Shown here: in pieces, positions 6,759 through 15,295 of the stretch
Numbering within the stretch: the first letter of the stretch is position 1
Layout: every line of letters begins with the position of its first letter
From: a virus
Strand: one strand, 5' to 3'
DNA: 54,218 nucleotides
IMG/VR virus record: IMGVR_UViG_3300030098_004525
Coordinates: 1 to 54,218 of that record
Made by a program: the position numbers and the translations under genes
Notes under the pieces: model-generated
Told to the model about the DNA's origin: nothing
What the model saw: only the letters and a program-made list of their open reading frames with translations
Databases searched by the model: none

Positions 6759-7067
6759 GTGTCTTTTGATCCAGGCGAGTATAGCGTCAAGGCGGCAGTA
6801 AAAAAGCTTGATGGCCTTTCTGTTGAAGACCTATCCGCAGTGTTGTCTTTAGAGCTAGACGGAAAGCATCGATCTTCCATGGTTGCCGAAATTGGCAAGG
6901 CTATCGACGCCCTCAAAACAGAGGCCGAAGAAGTGGTCGAAGAAGAAGTGGTCGAAGAAGAGGCCGCGCCAGAGCCGGTCACTATCAGTGCGCTTCAATA
7001 CAACAGGCTGCATCGCAACGCGAGGAAAAGCTGGAGCCGACTGCCAAATGGCAGATACTCCCAGTAG
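6759..7067 (+). CDS. 102-aa acidic protein with HeH/Rho-N-like helical domain
   Basis: I place the start at GTG 6759 because AACAGGAG lies 6 bases upstream; an in-frame ATG at 6714 has no ribosome site. Residues 8-50 (KLDGLSVEDLSAVLSLELDG, then KIGKA-like helices) resemble the small helix-extended-loop-helix/Rho N-terminal fold found in many phage head-associated proteins. An acidic Glu/Val repeat linker near 55-70 is followed by a short basic tail (NARKSWSRLPNGRYSQ). The stop overlaps the next GTG (TAGTG). Possibly a packaging or head accessory protein; function unknown. Confidence 0.7.
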   Translation: MSFDPGEYSVKAAVKKLDGLSVEDLSAVLSLELDGKHRSSMVAEIGKAIDALKTEAEEVVEEEVVEEEAAPEPVTISALQYNRLHRNARKSWSRLPNGRYSQ

Positions 7068-7714
7068 TGCCGAGAAACGACCGGGTAGGTGGGGTCAACT
7101 CTTGGCGACTTCCCGCCAGTAGAGATGGCGTATCGACCTACCGCCCGGTAAGGCGCGATCAAGACAGGACCGCCGACTCCCAAACCAACGTCAAGGTTCC
7201 AGAGTTTCAAGACGACCACGCTAGGTATGGGTGGGAGATGGAGCAGTGGAGGAACGCCTTCATCACAAAGATGAGGTGGACTAAGTGGTTGGGTGCAGAC
7301 GAGAAGTGGCACGTAGGCCCCCCTGTGCATCCAGACGCCCCGGTGTTCTGGGACAAGGTGGCACAGAGGGCCTTTAAGGCAGCGAACGAAGAGGGGTACG
7401 CAGCGCCCAGGCACGTTGCCGAGATGGTAGAGATAAGCCGGTATGAGGCAAAGCGCCTGATGGATGTGATGCACGGCCACATGCGACTGGCCTTTGTTCA
7501 GTATCCTCACAACAGGCTCACAAACACGATATGGAATTGTCGGATGCTTCACATTGACGATGTGATCGATCTGAGCCAAAACTTAGAAGAGTGGAGAACG
7601 AGGCTTAAGACCGCGTTCAAGGACAGAGCAATACCCCTTCCTAATCAGAAGATGAGGCAGAAGGGACTGATCTGGGATTACAATGGCAAGGGCTGGGAAA
7701 AAGTACGCGGATGA
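7067..7714 (+). CDS. Putative small terminase subunit (by position)
   Basis: A 215-aa protein directly upstream of, and overlapping, the large terminase gene by 32 bases. It starts with GTG 7067 overlapping the previous stop. The middle (HVAEMVEISRYEAKRLMDVMHGHMRL) could form a helix-turn-helix of the kind small terminase subunits use to recognise the packaging site. No family signature is certain, so the assignment rests on position and this helical pattern. The first 35 residues look disordered, and a later start cannot be excluded. Confidence 0.55.
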   Translation: MPRNDRVGGVNSWRLPASRDGVSTYRPVRRDQDRTADSQTNVKVPEFQDDHARYGWEMEQWRNAFITKMRWTKWLGADEKWHVGPPVHPDAPVFWDKVAQRAFKAANEEGYAAPRHVAEMVEISRYEAKRLMDVMHGHMRLAFVQYPHNRLTNTIWNCRMLHIDDVIDLSQNLEEWRTRLKTAFKDRAIPLPNQKMRQKGLIWDYNGKGWEKVRG

Positions 7715-9602
7715 AGCTACCGAGGAGCTAACCTCTGGGGCATACGACGACTTCATCGAGTTCGCTGAAAAGCACCTCAAGATTCAGACGAAGAGTGGCG
7801 AGTTCAAAGAGCTAGCCCTCAACCGCTCGCAGTTGCTGCGAGAGGGCCTGATCACAGAGATAGAAAACGCGAAGCTGCCGGTTAGGGTGTGGGAGGCAAA
7901 GGCTAGACAGCTTGGCTGCTCTACGCACGTTCAGGGCAAGATGTTCCACCGCTGCATAACCAACCACGATGAGGTGGCTTTGGTGGCAGCGCACACAGAG
8001 CCATCGGTTAGGAGCATCTTCACGAAGTGCAAGATGTTCTACGACTTCTTGCCAGAAAACCTTCGGCCACTAACCAGATACAACAACGTATACGAGTTGG
8101 ACTTCAGAGCGCCGTCTGGACCCGCAGGGCTGAGGTCTAGGTTTATCGTTATGACGGCAAAGTCTATAGACGATGCCCGAGGCTTTACAGCTAGGCAGGT
8201 TCATTGCTCGGAGGTTGCGTTCTACAAGAACCCAGAGGCTTTCTTCCTGGCGACTTTGCAGGTTGTCCCCGATGAGCCAGGGACCATGGTCTACGTAGAG
8301 TCAACGTGCAACGGAGCGGGGGACTTCCACCACAGTCAGTACCTGTCGGCAAACGTCTGGTGGGATGAGATCCCTCCGTGGATGTCGTTGAAGAGAAGGT
8401 ATCCAGGCCACCCAGACAGCACTTGGTATGCGCTGTTTACGCCGTGGTTCCTAATGGACGAATACAAGCGAAAGCTAAACGTGCCAGAGAAGGAGTTCGT
8501 AGCCAGCCTTGATGCCGAGGAGAAGTCCCTTCTTGAGAGGTTCGACAAGTGGCTCGACCTAGAGAGCTTGCAGTGGAGGCGCGAGACGCTGGTCAGCAAG
8601 TGCGGAGGAAGCCTTGAGCGGTTCAAGATGGAGTACCCATCTACGGACGAGGAGGCGTTCTCGGCAACCGGAAGCCCGGTCTTCGACCAGAAGCTAATCT
8701 ACGAGCAGGTAGAGAACAATGGGTGCTGGTGTGAGTTCTGTGCGCCCAAGTCTCAGAGGAAGGGGAAGGATAACGACTGCCCAGAGCACAAGTGGTACGA
8801 GCTTGTTGATAGGTCTGGAAACGAGGGTGGTCGGGCTAGGCTCTTTACAGGATACAAGCCAGCCATAGAGGAGACTATGGAGGGAGCGGGCAGGCTGTCT
8901 GTTTGGAAAAAGCCTGACCCAAAGAGGAGGTACGTGGTAAGTGCAGATGTTAGCAAGGGTGCAGCCAGTAGAGACTGGGATCACGCCGTTGTCATAGACA
9001 TTGCAAACATGGAGCAGGTTGCGGAATGGCGTGGGAAAGTGGATTTGGATGTACTAGCAGAGCAGATGCTGATGCTAGCCCTGTATTACAACAACGCGGT
9101 TCTTGCTCCAGAGGTGTCGGGACTTGGGGCTGGTTTGGTCGCAATGTTGAACCAAACGAGATACTGGAATCTATACAGACGACGATCTGTGGACACGATG
9201 ACCACGACCTCCGTGATGCTTGGGTGGGATACGAACAGGAAGAGCAAGTCCGCGATGGTCGGCCTAACTCAGAAGGCCCTTAAAGACGGATACATCAAGA
9301 TAAGATCGCAGGCGGTTCTGTCGGAGATGGCTGCGTATCGCCGCGTACTCAAGATGAGCCCAGACGGCAACGACGGCCATGCGAAGATGTCTGCACCAGC
9401 GGGCAAGAACGACGACGCCTGTGTCGCCCTAATGATCGCAAACGCAGTCGCCCACTACTGCCCAGGAAGTGGCGCAGACGTTCGTAAGGAGGAGGCAAGG
9501 GCTGCTTCTAGCGACCACAACAAGTGGTCGTCAGAAGACTGGGATGCCTACGAGAACTGGACCAGAAAGGCGAAGAGCAGGCTGCTTATGAAGGGGAGGT
9601 AA
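7683..9602 (+). CDS. Terminase large subunit
   Basis: At 639 aa it carries the packaging motor ATPase and the headful nuclease. The Walker A-like motif is AKARQLGCST at 72-81, the Walker B region VHCSEVAFY at 173-181, and the coupling motif VESTCNG at 205-211. The RNase H-like nuclease has SADVSKG with Asp422, LAPEVSG and DDACVALM with Asp577/Asp578. A Cys-rich insertion (CWCEFCAPK, then CPEH, about residues 346-365) may bind zinc. It cuts the concatemer and drives DNA into the prohead through the portal. Its 3' end overlaps the convergent leftward gene by 17 bases. Confidence 0.95.
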   Translation: MARAGKKYADEATEELTSGAYDDFIEFAEKHLKIQTKSGEFKELALNRSQLLREGLITEIENAKLPVRVWEAKARQLGCSTHVQGKMFHRCITNHDEVALVAAHTEPSVRSIFTKCKMFYDFLPENLRPLTRYNNVYELDFRAPSGPAGLRSRFIVMTAKSIDDARGFTARQVHCSEVAFYKNPEAFFLATLQVVPDEPGTMVYVESTCNGAGDFHHSQYLSANVWWDEIPPWMSLKRRYPGHPDSTWYALFTPWFLMDEYKRKLNVPEKEFVASLDAEEKSLLERFDKWLDLESLQWRRETLVSKCGGSLERFKMEYPSTDEEAFSATGSPVFDQKLIYEQVENNGCWCEFCAPKSQRKGKDNDCPEHKWYELVDRSGNEGGRARLFTGYKPAIEETMEGAGRLSVWKKPDPKRRYVVSADVSKGAASRDWDHAVVIDIANMEQVAEWRGKVDLDVLAEQMLMLALYYNNAVLAPEVSGLGAGLVAMLNQTRYWNLYRRRSVDTMTTTSVMLGWDTNRKSKSAMVGLTQKALKDGYIKIRSQAVLSEMAAYRRVLKMSPDGNDGHAKMSAPAGKNDDACVALMIANAVAHYCPGSGADVRKEEARAASSDHNKWSSEDWDAYENWTRKAKSRLLMKGR

Positions 9603-10245
9603 GGCGGTAGGTCTTTTCCGCCTCGCCCTTAGCTAGCCATCCCATCTTGATGCCGCTGATGATCCCGCCAAGAAGGCGCTTGGGCTCGCCGCCTGTGTCA
9701 TTAACGAGGTCTTGGTAGCTGAAGATGCCGCCGTTCTCGGTGGCGTATTGCTGAATGATCTCAGTAGGGCGTGGGCCGTCTTCCTTCTTCTTGGCCTTCT
9801 TGGCCTTTTTTTTAGCTGGCCTAATTGCCTTAGAGTCGAAGACGGTTGGGCGGTTCTTCTTAGACCTTTTTGACTTAACAACCTCAGTGCCGTCTGCCGA
9901 GTAGGTTGTTACGGCATGGTTCTTTTTTGGGTGAAGCCCCTCGTCGTCTTGAACTGCGACCCTGTTGATTGCAGCTAGCTGACGGTCGCGCTCTTGCTTG
10001 GTGTAGAAGTCTCGACCCTTTAGCTCGGGGCTTGCGTGCTTTCCCCAGGTGCCCTTGACGGTCAGGTTTTGAGGGGCAGAGTCGCTTGGGTAGAAGCGGC
10101 TAGATGAACCAAAGCTGCCACACCTCGTGCATCGAACGTCACGGAAGCCAGACTTCTTGCTGATCTCGTAAAGGTCGGGCTTGGTGAAGTAGTCAAACTC
10201 AGCCTCACATCGCTGAAACGAACATCTCATTGGGTAGAAGGGCAA
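9586..10245 (-). CDS. Zinc-ribbon, lysine-rich protein with winged-helix-like C terminus
   Basis: A 219-aa protein. The start is TTG 10245, served by GAGAGGA, which also codes for the end of the portal; an ATG five codons later has no ribosome site. The N terminus has a zinc-ribbon pattern (CSFQRC and CTRC). The middle is very Lys-rich (AKKKAKKAKKK). The last 60 residues (IIQQYATENGGIFSYQDLVNDT, then GGIISGIKMGWLAKG) look like a small winged helix. A nucleic-acid-binding role is likely. The gene follows the portal gene by 4 bases, so it may act at the packaging vertex. Confidence 0.7.
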   Translation of the reverse strand: MPFYPMRCSFQRCEAEFDYFTKPDLYEISKKSGFRDVRCTRCGSFGSSSRFYPSDSAPQNLTVKGTWGKHASPELKGRDFYTKQERDRQLAAINRVAVQDDEGLHPKKNHAVTTYSADGTEVVKSKRSKKNRPTVFDSKAIRPAKKKAKKAKKKEDGPRPTEIIQQYATENGGIFSYQDLVNDTGGEPKRLLGGIISGIKMGWLAKGEAEKTYRLTSPS

Positions 10246-10249
10246 TTCT

Positions 10250-12208
10250 CTATCCTCTCAATCTAGACATTAGAGTTGCGACATCGGCTGTTCCGCCAGT
10301 GCCGCTAGTTGTTGGTGGTCCCGCAAGGGGCTGTCCGTCAGCGCCCATGCCTCGACCCTGCACGCTCTCTGGCCCAACCGGACCAGCGCCACCACCGCCA
10401 CCACCAGCGGCGGCTGGAGTTGATGCCGCCTGTAAAGCGGCCAATGGCTCCATAAGCATCCTCTTATCTTGTTGCCAGATTGAGAATGCGCGGTCAACAA
10501 AGTTGGTAATCGTGTCGGGGCTTGAGATGCCAGCCTGAACGAGGGGGATCAAGGAGTTGACCGTTGAGTTGATCGTGTTGAGGAGGCCCATGAAAGCCTG
10601 CTGCTCTGTGCCAGGATCCTTTCCGATAGTGCTACCGGCCTCAACGCGAACGTCATACATGCCAGAGATGTCGCCAGGATTGAGCGTGACAAACTCGTTG
10701 TTTCCAGTGGGTCCAGACACTCGGAGGTACCGAGGCTCGTCCCAGTATTGCCTGATGATAGACAAGACTAGGCGACCGACATTTTCGATAAACCGCTCGA
10801 CAGTCCCAAGACGGATAGCCGCTCGGTTAGAAGACCCCTGTGCTGCAATGGCAACCTCTGTGGCTGTGGTTCCCTTTCTGCCGACGCCGCCACGCTGGTA
10901 AACGTCAACGCCGCTGATCTCGTACATAAGGCGCTGGAGCCCCTGCATAACGGATACGGTGGTTGACGGTGGAGGGGCTTCAGGCAGAAGCATGATTGCG
11001 TTTCTGATGTCTCCCACGTTGGCGGGGATCTCAGCAACCTCCATGTCGGCGTCAGAGGTAAGGAGTGCAGACAGGGAGCCGTCTTCAAGTATTCCCGGCA
11101 GGCCAACCCACTTCCTCTTTGAGGATATTGAATGGTGTCGAAGAAGCTGCGACCACTCCTGATTCAGCCTAGCCGAAATATCTCTTATGGCAGCTAGGTC
11201 AGACACCTGGGTGGAGTGCATTCGGCCAGGAATGCGGGTGAAGGAAATAGACCTGTATGGGTAGCCTCTGGTGTTCAGTGGGTCATTGATGTGCCTGATG
11301 ACGCACTCTTGCGGCTTCAAGAAGTCTTGCCCCTTGGTTAGCCACATAATACGACGGCGTAGCCCGGTCTTAGTCTTAGCCCAGTACCGCAATTCGTATA
11401 CCGTTACGAACTCAGGCTCCTTATCGTACTCGTGCATCCTGTCGTGTGCGGTTCCTGAGTAACCGTTCGGCAGAGTCTCGCTCAACCAAGCGTCAGGCTC
11501 TAGTCCCTTCGGGAGTCGGAACCTGTCGTCCATCTCAAGATCGTCAATGCGAACAGTAAGTCGTTCCGCAACCCACGGGCACTTCTGGATGTCGGAGTAT
11601 CCCGGTGGTGTGAGGAGGTTCCACGGCGGGACTCGTTCGATTGTGGGGTTGTCTTGCGGCCCCTCGTCAAACGGGATGTCTTCCTCAGCCATTATGCGGC
11701 GGAGTTCGCGGGCCTCAAACTCGTCCAGACCCTCTTCCTCTTCTGCATCAACGTGCTCTGGTCCGGTTTCATATTCCTCGTCTAGGAGGAATGCTCCAGA
11801 CGGATCGTACCCAACTTTCGCCAAGCCAAAGTTGAACATGAGCCCATCTAGAACAACGTCTTGAAGAACTGACTTAACGTCTATTTCTCTAAAGACGTAG
11901 TTGACCGCGCTCTCGGCTAGCCTTGCGCTGTCCTCATCCCCCGGCCTTCGTGGCAAGAACCTTACGTATGGTTCTGCCGAGATAATGTTAGGCACCAGCA
12001 CGTTTGCGGTGGCTAGCAGGAAGTTGAAGTTAACGCCCTCGTCGCCAGTAAGGCCAAGCTCGTCGTGCTCGTATTCAGCAACGTAGTCGCCCAACACTTG
12101 CTTCCAACGTGGCAGAAGGTTTTCTTCTAGTCGTTTTTCGGCGGCATCGATCCTCTGCTGCCATTCGACTATTTCATCGTCTTTAATTCGTATCTTTTTA
12201 GAGGACAT
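10250..12208 (-). CDS. Portal protein
   Basis: A 652-aa protein from ATG 12208 (MSSKKIRIKDDEIVEW). The pattern is that of podovirus-type portals: an N-terminal helical clamp region, NVLVPNIISAEPYVRFLPRRPGDE, an acidic insertion (EEEEGLDEFEARELRR), a central crown/stem region with GVDVYQRGGVGRKGTTATEVA, and a Gly/Pro-rich tail. Twelve copies would form the DNA channel at one capsid vertex. It is encoded on the strand opposite to both the terminase and the capsid genes, which is unusual. No strong ribosome site precedes the ATG. Confidence 0.9.
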   Translation of the reverse strand: MSSKKIRIKDDEIVEWQQRIDAAEKRLEENLLPRWKQVLGDYVAEYEHDELGLTGDEGVNFNFLLATANVLVPNIISAEPYVRFLPRRPGDEDSARLAESAVNYVFREIDVKSVLQDVVLDGLMFNFGLAKVGYDPSGAFLLDEEYETGPEHVDAEEEEGLDEFEARELRRIMAEEDIPFDEGPQDNPTIERVPPWNLLTPPGYSDIQKCPWVAERLTVRIDDLEMDDRFRLPKGLEPDAWLSETLPNGYSGTAHDRMHEYDKEPEFVTVYELRYWAKTKTGLRRRIMWLTKGQDFLKPQECVIRHINDPLNTRGYPYRSISFTRIPGRMHSTQVSDLAAIRDISARLNQEWSQLLRHHSISSKRKWVGLPGILEDGSLSALLTSDADMEVAEIPANVGDIRNAIMLLPEAPPPSTTVSVMQGLQRLMYEISGVDVYQRGGVGRKGTTATEVAIAAQGSSNRAAIRLGTVERFIENVGRLVLSIIRQYWDEPRYLRVSGPTGNNEFVTLNPGDISGMYDVRVEAGSTIGKDPGTEQQAFMGLLNTINSTVNSLIPLVQAGISSPDTITNFVDRAFSIWQQDKRMLMEPLAALQAASTPAAAGGGGGGAGPVGPESVQGRGMGADGQPLAGPPTTSGTGGTADVATLMSRLRG

Positions 12209-12295
12209 GGCGACAAGGATACTTGACAATGGTTGTGAAATGCAGCGACATAATGTCAAACCAATCGGCTACGCCGAGAAACGGGAGAGGTATTG
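12209..12295. promoter_or_regulatory. Divergent promoter region between portal and scaffold genes
   Basis: Leftward portal and rightward head genes diverge here. On the + strand TTGACA at 12223-12228 is a perfect -35 hexamer, but the nearest AT-rich -10 (CATAAT at 12249) is 20 bases away. On the - strand TTGACA occurs at 12260-12255. An 11-bp palindrome GACATAATGTC at 12247-12257 overlaps both. ACGGGAGAGG at 12281-12290 is the scaffold ribosome site. A shared operator at the palindrome would couple both directions; this is inference. Confidence 0.5.
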
Positions 12296-13111
12296 ATGCC
12301 AACAGATGCCACCGACACCCCAGATGATGGAATCCAGTATGAGGATAATCCGTCTGACGGGATCGGCGCTTCGGCAAACGAGGTCGTCGGAAATGAAGAT
12401 AGTGAAGAGCAGGAAGAGGTAGATTATTCTGCCAACCCACTCGCATACTTAGAGACTAGGGACGATATTCCCGATGATGTCAAGGGTGCGCTGAGTAAGG
12501 GATTTCTGCGCCACTCTGACTACACAAGGAAAACCCAGGCAATCGCAGATGAGCGACGACGCCTGGATGATCAGCGGTCCGTTGTTGATCAAATCATCCT
12601 TGAGAGGTCAGAGGCTAAGAAGGCTAAAAAGGAAGAACAGGCACCCCCGCCAAACTTGGCTAAGGGGGCAAAGCCGGAAGATGTCATCCTTTACTACGTC
12701 AACAAGCAGGTTGAGGCTCGTCTCGCTGACATGGGTCTTAATGATAAGTTGACTAGCCTTGAGCCAATGGCGCAACAGCAGAAGGTCGTTAGCTCTTACC
12801 AGCGATTCGCCAAGGAAAATCCCACCCTTGATCATGCCAATATGGCAGCAGAGGTGGGGCGCATTCTCGACACTGATCCCGATCTATCTGACCTCGCTGA
12901 GGTCAACCCTGATCGTGCCGTAAGACTTGCAGCAAAGATGGTTCAGTCGAGCCGGAAGGTTGCGAAGAATACGGCCAAGTCTAAGAAGCGAAAAGAAGCT
13001 GCTCCTGTTGCCACTAGGCAGGGTTCTGTTGTGAGGAAGAGTAGGCGAGAAAGCCCGCTTGAAGCTGCAACCAGGGCTCTAAAGGAGCAAGGTGTAAACT
13101 TTGGCAACTAA
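12296..13111 (+). CDS. Capsid scaffolding protein
   Basis: A 271-aa acidic, helical protein immediately before the major capsid gene. The start is ATG 12296, 5 bases after GGAGAGG; the TTG one codon upstream is too close. An acidic, disordered N terminus is followed by DVKGALSKGFLRHSDYTRKTQ, a stretch recurrent in phage scaffold proteins, then a long coiled coil (IADERRRLDDQRSVVDQ), a helical core and a Lys/Arg-rich C terminus (KNTAKSKKRKEAA) suited to capsid binding. It guides prohead assembly and is then removed. Confidence 0.85.
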   Translation: MPTDATDTPDDGIQYEDNPSDGIGASANEVVGNEDSEEQEEVDYSANPLAYLETRDDIPDDVKGALSKGFLRHSDYTRKTQAIADERRRLDDQRSVVDQIILERSEAKKAKKEEQAPPPNLAKGAKPEDVILYYVNKQVEARLADMGLNDKLTSLEPMAQQQKVVSSYQRFAKENPTLDHANMAAEVGRILDTDPDLSDLAEVNPDRAVRLAAKMVQSSRKVAKNTAKSKKRKEAAPVATRQGSVVRKSRRESPLEAATRALKEQGVNFGN

Positions 13112-13121
13112 GGAATAACTA

Positions 13122-14243
13122 ATGCCTACTACTACAATTAACGGTCTTGCACTGGATCGAGTCTATTCGACTACGATGCATGTGCAGCGGGACACCGTTG
13201 CCATGGAAATCGTCCAGGCAAACCCGCTCCTCTGGCACTTTTACCGACAGGGTGCTGTTCAGTACCAGGGCGGAACTGAGTGTCGTCTCCCCGTGGTCCT
13301 TTCAGAGTCTCAGAATGTTGGTGCCATTGGCACGTATGCGACGTTCTCGACTACTCCTGAAGACGGCCCTGATACTGCTCGATACCCGACTTGGTACAAG
13401 AACCGCAGTTCGGTGGTTGTGGACAACACGGAGCTTTCTCAGAACCGTGGTCCCCAGCAGATTGTAAACCTGCTTCAGGCCAAGTTGGCAATCGCCAAGA
13501 TCAGCATGATCAACGACCTGAACCGACAGCTTTACGCTGACGGTGGTGCTGCAACTGGCACCGCAGGAGCCAACACGCTGGAGCTTAACGGCGTGGCCTC
13601 GATGGTCGAGCAGATTGCTGCCACCGCCGCAGGCCAGGGAACTACTGGTCAGCAAGGTGTCGGTGGAATTGACAAGCGAGCGGGAACGACTGCTGCGTCT
13701 AACTGGTGGAACCAGTTTGGACAAATCAGCGCCTTCGGAACCGATGGCTTGGATGTTTGGGAAGAGATTTACATGGACTGCTCGACCAAGGGCACCCATC
13801 CCGACATCATTCTTTGCGACCCCCGAGTCTATCGCTTCTTCAAGCGACTGGTTGCTCCCAATCAGGAAGAGCGTGACAAGGCTCTCTGGGACCAGGGCTT
13901 CCAGAACCTTCTGTTTGAAGGCACCCCCGTCGTTCCTGACGAGGAGCTTTCTTCAGGTGAGGCTTACTTCTTGACCACTACGGGCAAGCGAGCGGTTAAC
14001 GACTTCAACTTGAAGCCGGAATACTTCTCGGTCCCTGGCAAGAACCCGCTTGTAAAGGGTGCCGCTACTGGTATCGGGATGCAGCTTGCTATCCTGTCCA
14101 ACGACGACTTCCGAATGACGGATTTTATGACTCCGCCTAACTCGGATGTTATCATCGCGCACACCTACTTCACGGCCATGCTCACTACGTCAAGCCTAGC
14201 TCGACAGGGCGTTACTAACTTCTCTGGCACTGTCCAGTTTTAA
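13122..14243 (+). CDS. Major capsid protein
   Basis: A 373-aa protein with a good ribosome site (AAGGA) before ATG 13122, between the scaffold gene and decoration-like genes. The sequence reads like an HK97-fold capsid subunit: RDTVAMEIVQANPLLWHFYRQG at the start, a central WEEIYMDCSTKGTHPDIILCDPRVYRFFKR, and a C-terminal domain with AILSNDDFRMTDFMTPPNSDVIIAHTYF. A Gly/Ala-rich surface insertion lies near 140-190. The identity rests on position and fold-like pattern. It forms the icosahedral shell. Confidence 0.88.
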   Translation: MPTTTINGLALDRVYSTTMHVQRDTVAMEIVQANPLLWHFYRQGAVQYQGGTECRLPVVLSESQNVGAIGTYATFSTTPEDGPDTARYPTWYKNRSSVVVDNTELSQNRGPQQIVNLLQAKLAIAKISMINDLNRQLYADGGAATGTAGANTLELNGVASMVEQIAATAAGQGTTGQQGVGGIDKRAGTTAASNWWNQFGQISAFGTDGLDVWEEIYMDCSTKGTHPDIILCDPRVYRFFKRLVAPNQEERDKALWDQGFQNLLFEGTPVVPDEELSSGEAYFLTTTGKRAVNDFNLKPEYFSVPGKNPLVKGAATGIGMQLAILSNDDFRMTDFMTPPNSDVIIAHTYFTAMLTTSSLARQGVTNFSGTVQF

Positions 14244-14264
14244 GCTGAGAAAGGAGACACTAAA

Positions 14265-14750
14265 ATGTCTGGAACTATGTTTGGTGGATCAGCTTTTGCG
14301 TTGGACATCGGGGCTAAGAATGACTCTGGTGGTTCGGTTAGCGTGGGCGAGATCCTTATGCTTGATTGTAGAGCGGCAACAGATGATGGCTTTCTTGCGA
14401 AATACCCAGAAATGGGTGGCACGGATATTGGCCCTCACGCGATCCAGGGAGTTGTCCTGGGTCCTGCTGGCATGACTTTTGGCAATGGGTCCGAGTTGCT
14501 CATCCGAGTTCTCGGGGTTGCAGATGTCATGGTAGGCACAGGTCTTACCGTGACTGCTGGTCAACTTGGTCGATGTGCTGACGAGGGCGCGGGTACTGGT
14601 TCGGGTCGGCTGCTCGGCTCTCTGGCAGCAGAGAACACAAGCAGCTATTCGGAGCGTCGTGTCACCTCTAAGTTTATTATCTTGGAGACGGTCGCTGACA
14701 CACATTCTACTGGCGGTTTGACTGCCAAGTGCCTGGTTAAGGGCATTTAA
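14265..14750 (+). CDS. Capsid decoration-like protein
   Basis: A 161-aa protein with AAAGGAG 8 bases before ATG 14265. It is Gly/Ala/Val-rich and almost entirely beta-type, with segments such as GGTDIGPHAIQGVVLGP and GLTVTAGQLGRCADEG resembling the small beta-barrel cement proteins that follow capsid genes. It lies 21 bases after the capsid gene and is probably co-transcribed. Function inferred from position: stabilising the expanded head. Confidence 0.65.
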   Translation: MSGTMFGGSAFALDIGAKNDSGGSVSVGEILMLDCRAATDDGFLAKYPEMGGTDIGPHAIQGVVLGPAGMTFGNGSELLIRVLGVADVMVGTGLTVTAGQLGRCADEGAGTGSGRLLGSLAAENTSSYSERRVTSKFIILETVADTHSTGGLTAKCLVKGI

Positions 14751-14765
14751 TAATTAACGTGTGTG

Positions 14766-14789
14766 CGGAGGGGGCTTATGCCCTCTCCG
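14766..14789 (+). other. Strong hairpin between head genes
   Basis: CGGAGGGGGC pairs with GCCCTCTCCG (10 pairs, one G-U) around a TTAT loop. No T-run follows, so it is not a classical terminator. Placed after the capsid and decoration genes, it may protect the upstream mRNA 3' end or partly reduce transcription of later genes, giving more capsid than tail. Confidence 0.75.
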
Positions 14790-14810
14790 TAACACAGCTA
14801 GGAGAATAAA

Positions 14811-15257
14811 ATGGCTGTAGCAGCACACGTTAGCCGAGTGTCGAAGGAGTACGCTCCTCACGGATTCTCGGTGGTGCAGGACATGACCGCAAGCATGGCT
14901 GTTCCTACTGGAACGACCGATGATTTTTACCTTCCTCTTGTAAATGCGTCAGATGGCGATATTTACCTTGAGGCCGTTCACTACGCCGCCATTACGGGGC
15001 TAGAGTCGCACGGCACGAACTACTGGACTATGGGCTTCGTGTATGGTGCTAGTGGTTTAGCAAGCGAGACTGCCATTCATAGCGGTCACGTTGGCGGGGC
15101 CAGCACAGTAGTAGGCATCAACACGCTGACTGCTGTGACTATCACAACGCCAGTGGTTCCGCAGGGGAACACTCTTTTTCTGAAGTGTGATGCCAATCAC
15201 GCAAGCTCACCGGCAGAAACGGTTGGCGCGACCGTCCGTTACCGCCGCAAGGCATAG
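14811..15257 (+). CDS. Beta-rich head or head-fibre protein
   Basis: A 148-aa protein with AGGAG 6 bases before ATG 14811. Thr/Ala/Val-rich beta strands (DDFYLPLVNASDGDIYLEAVHYAAITG, TAVTITTPVVPQGNTLFLKC) suggest a jelly-roll-like surface protein. It stands alone after the hairpin and before the connector gene. Possibly a second decoration or head-fibre protein; no family is recognised. Confidence 0.6.
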   Translation: MAVAAHVSRVSKEYAPHGFSVVQDMTASMAVPTGTTDDFYLPLVNASDGDIYLEAVHYAAITGLESHGTNYWTMGFVYGASGLASETAIHSGHVGGASTVVGINTLTAVTITTPVVPQGNTLFLKCDANHASSPAETVGATVRYRRKA

Positions 15258-15295
15258 TCGCGTACTGACCACGCGATGATTCTTGGGGGGTCGTT

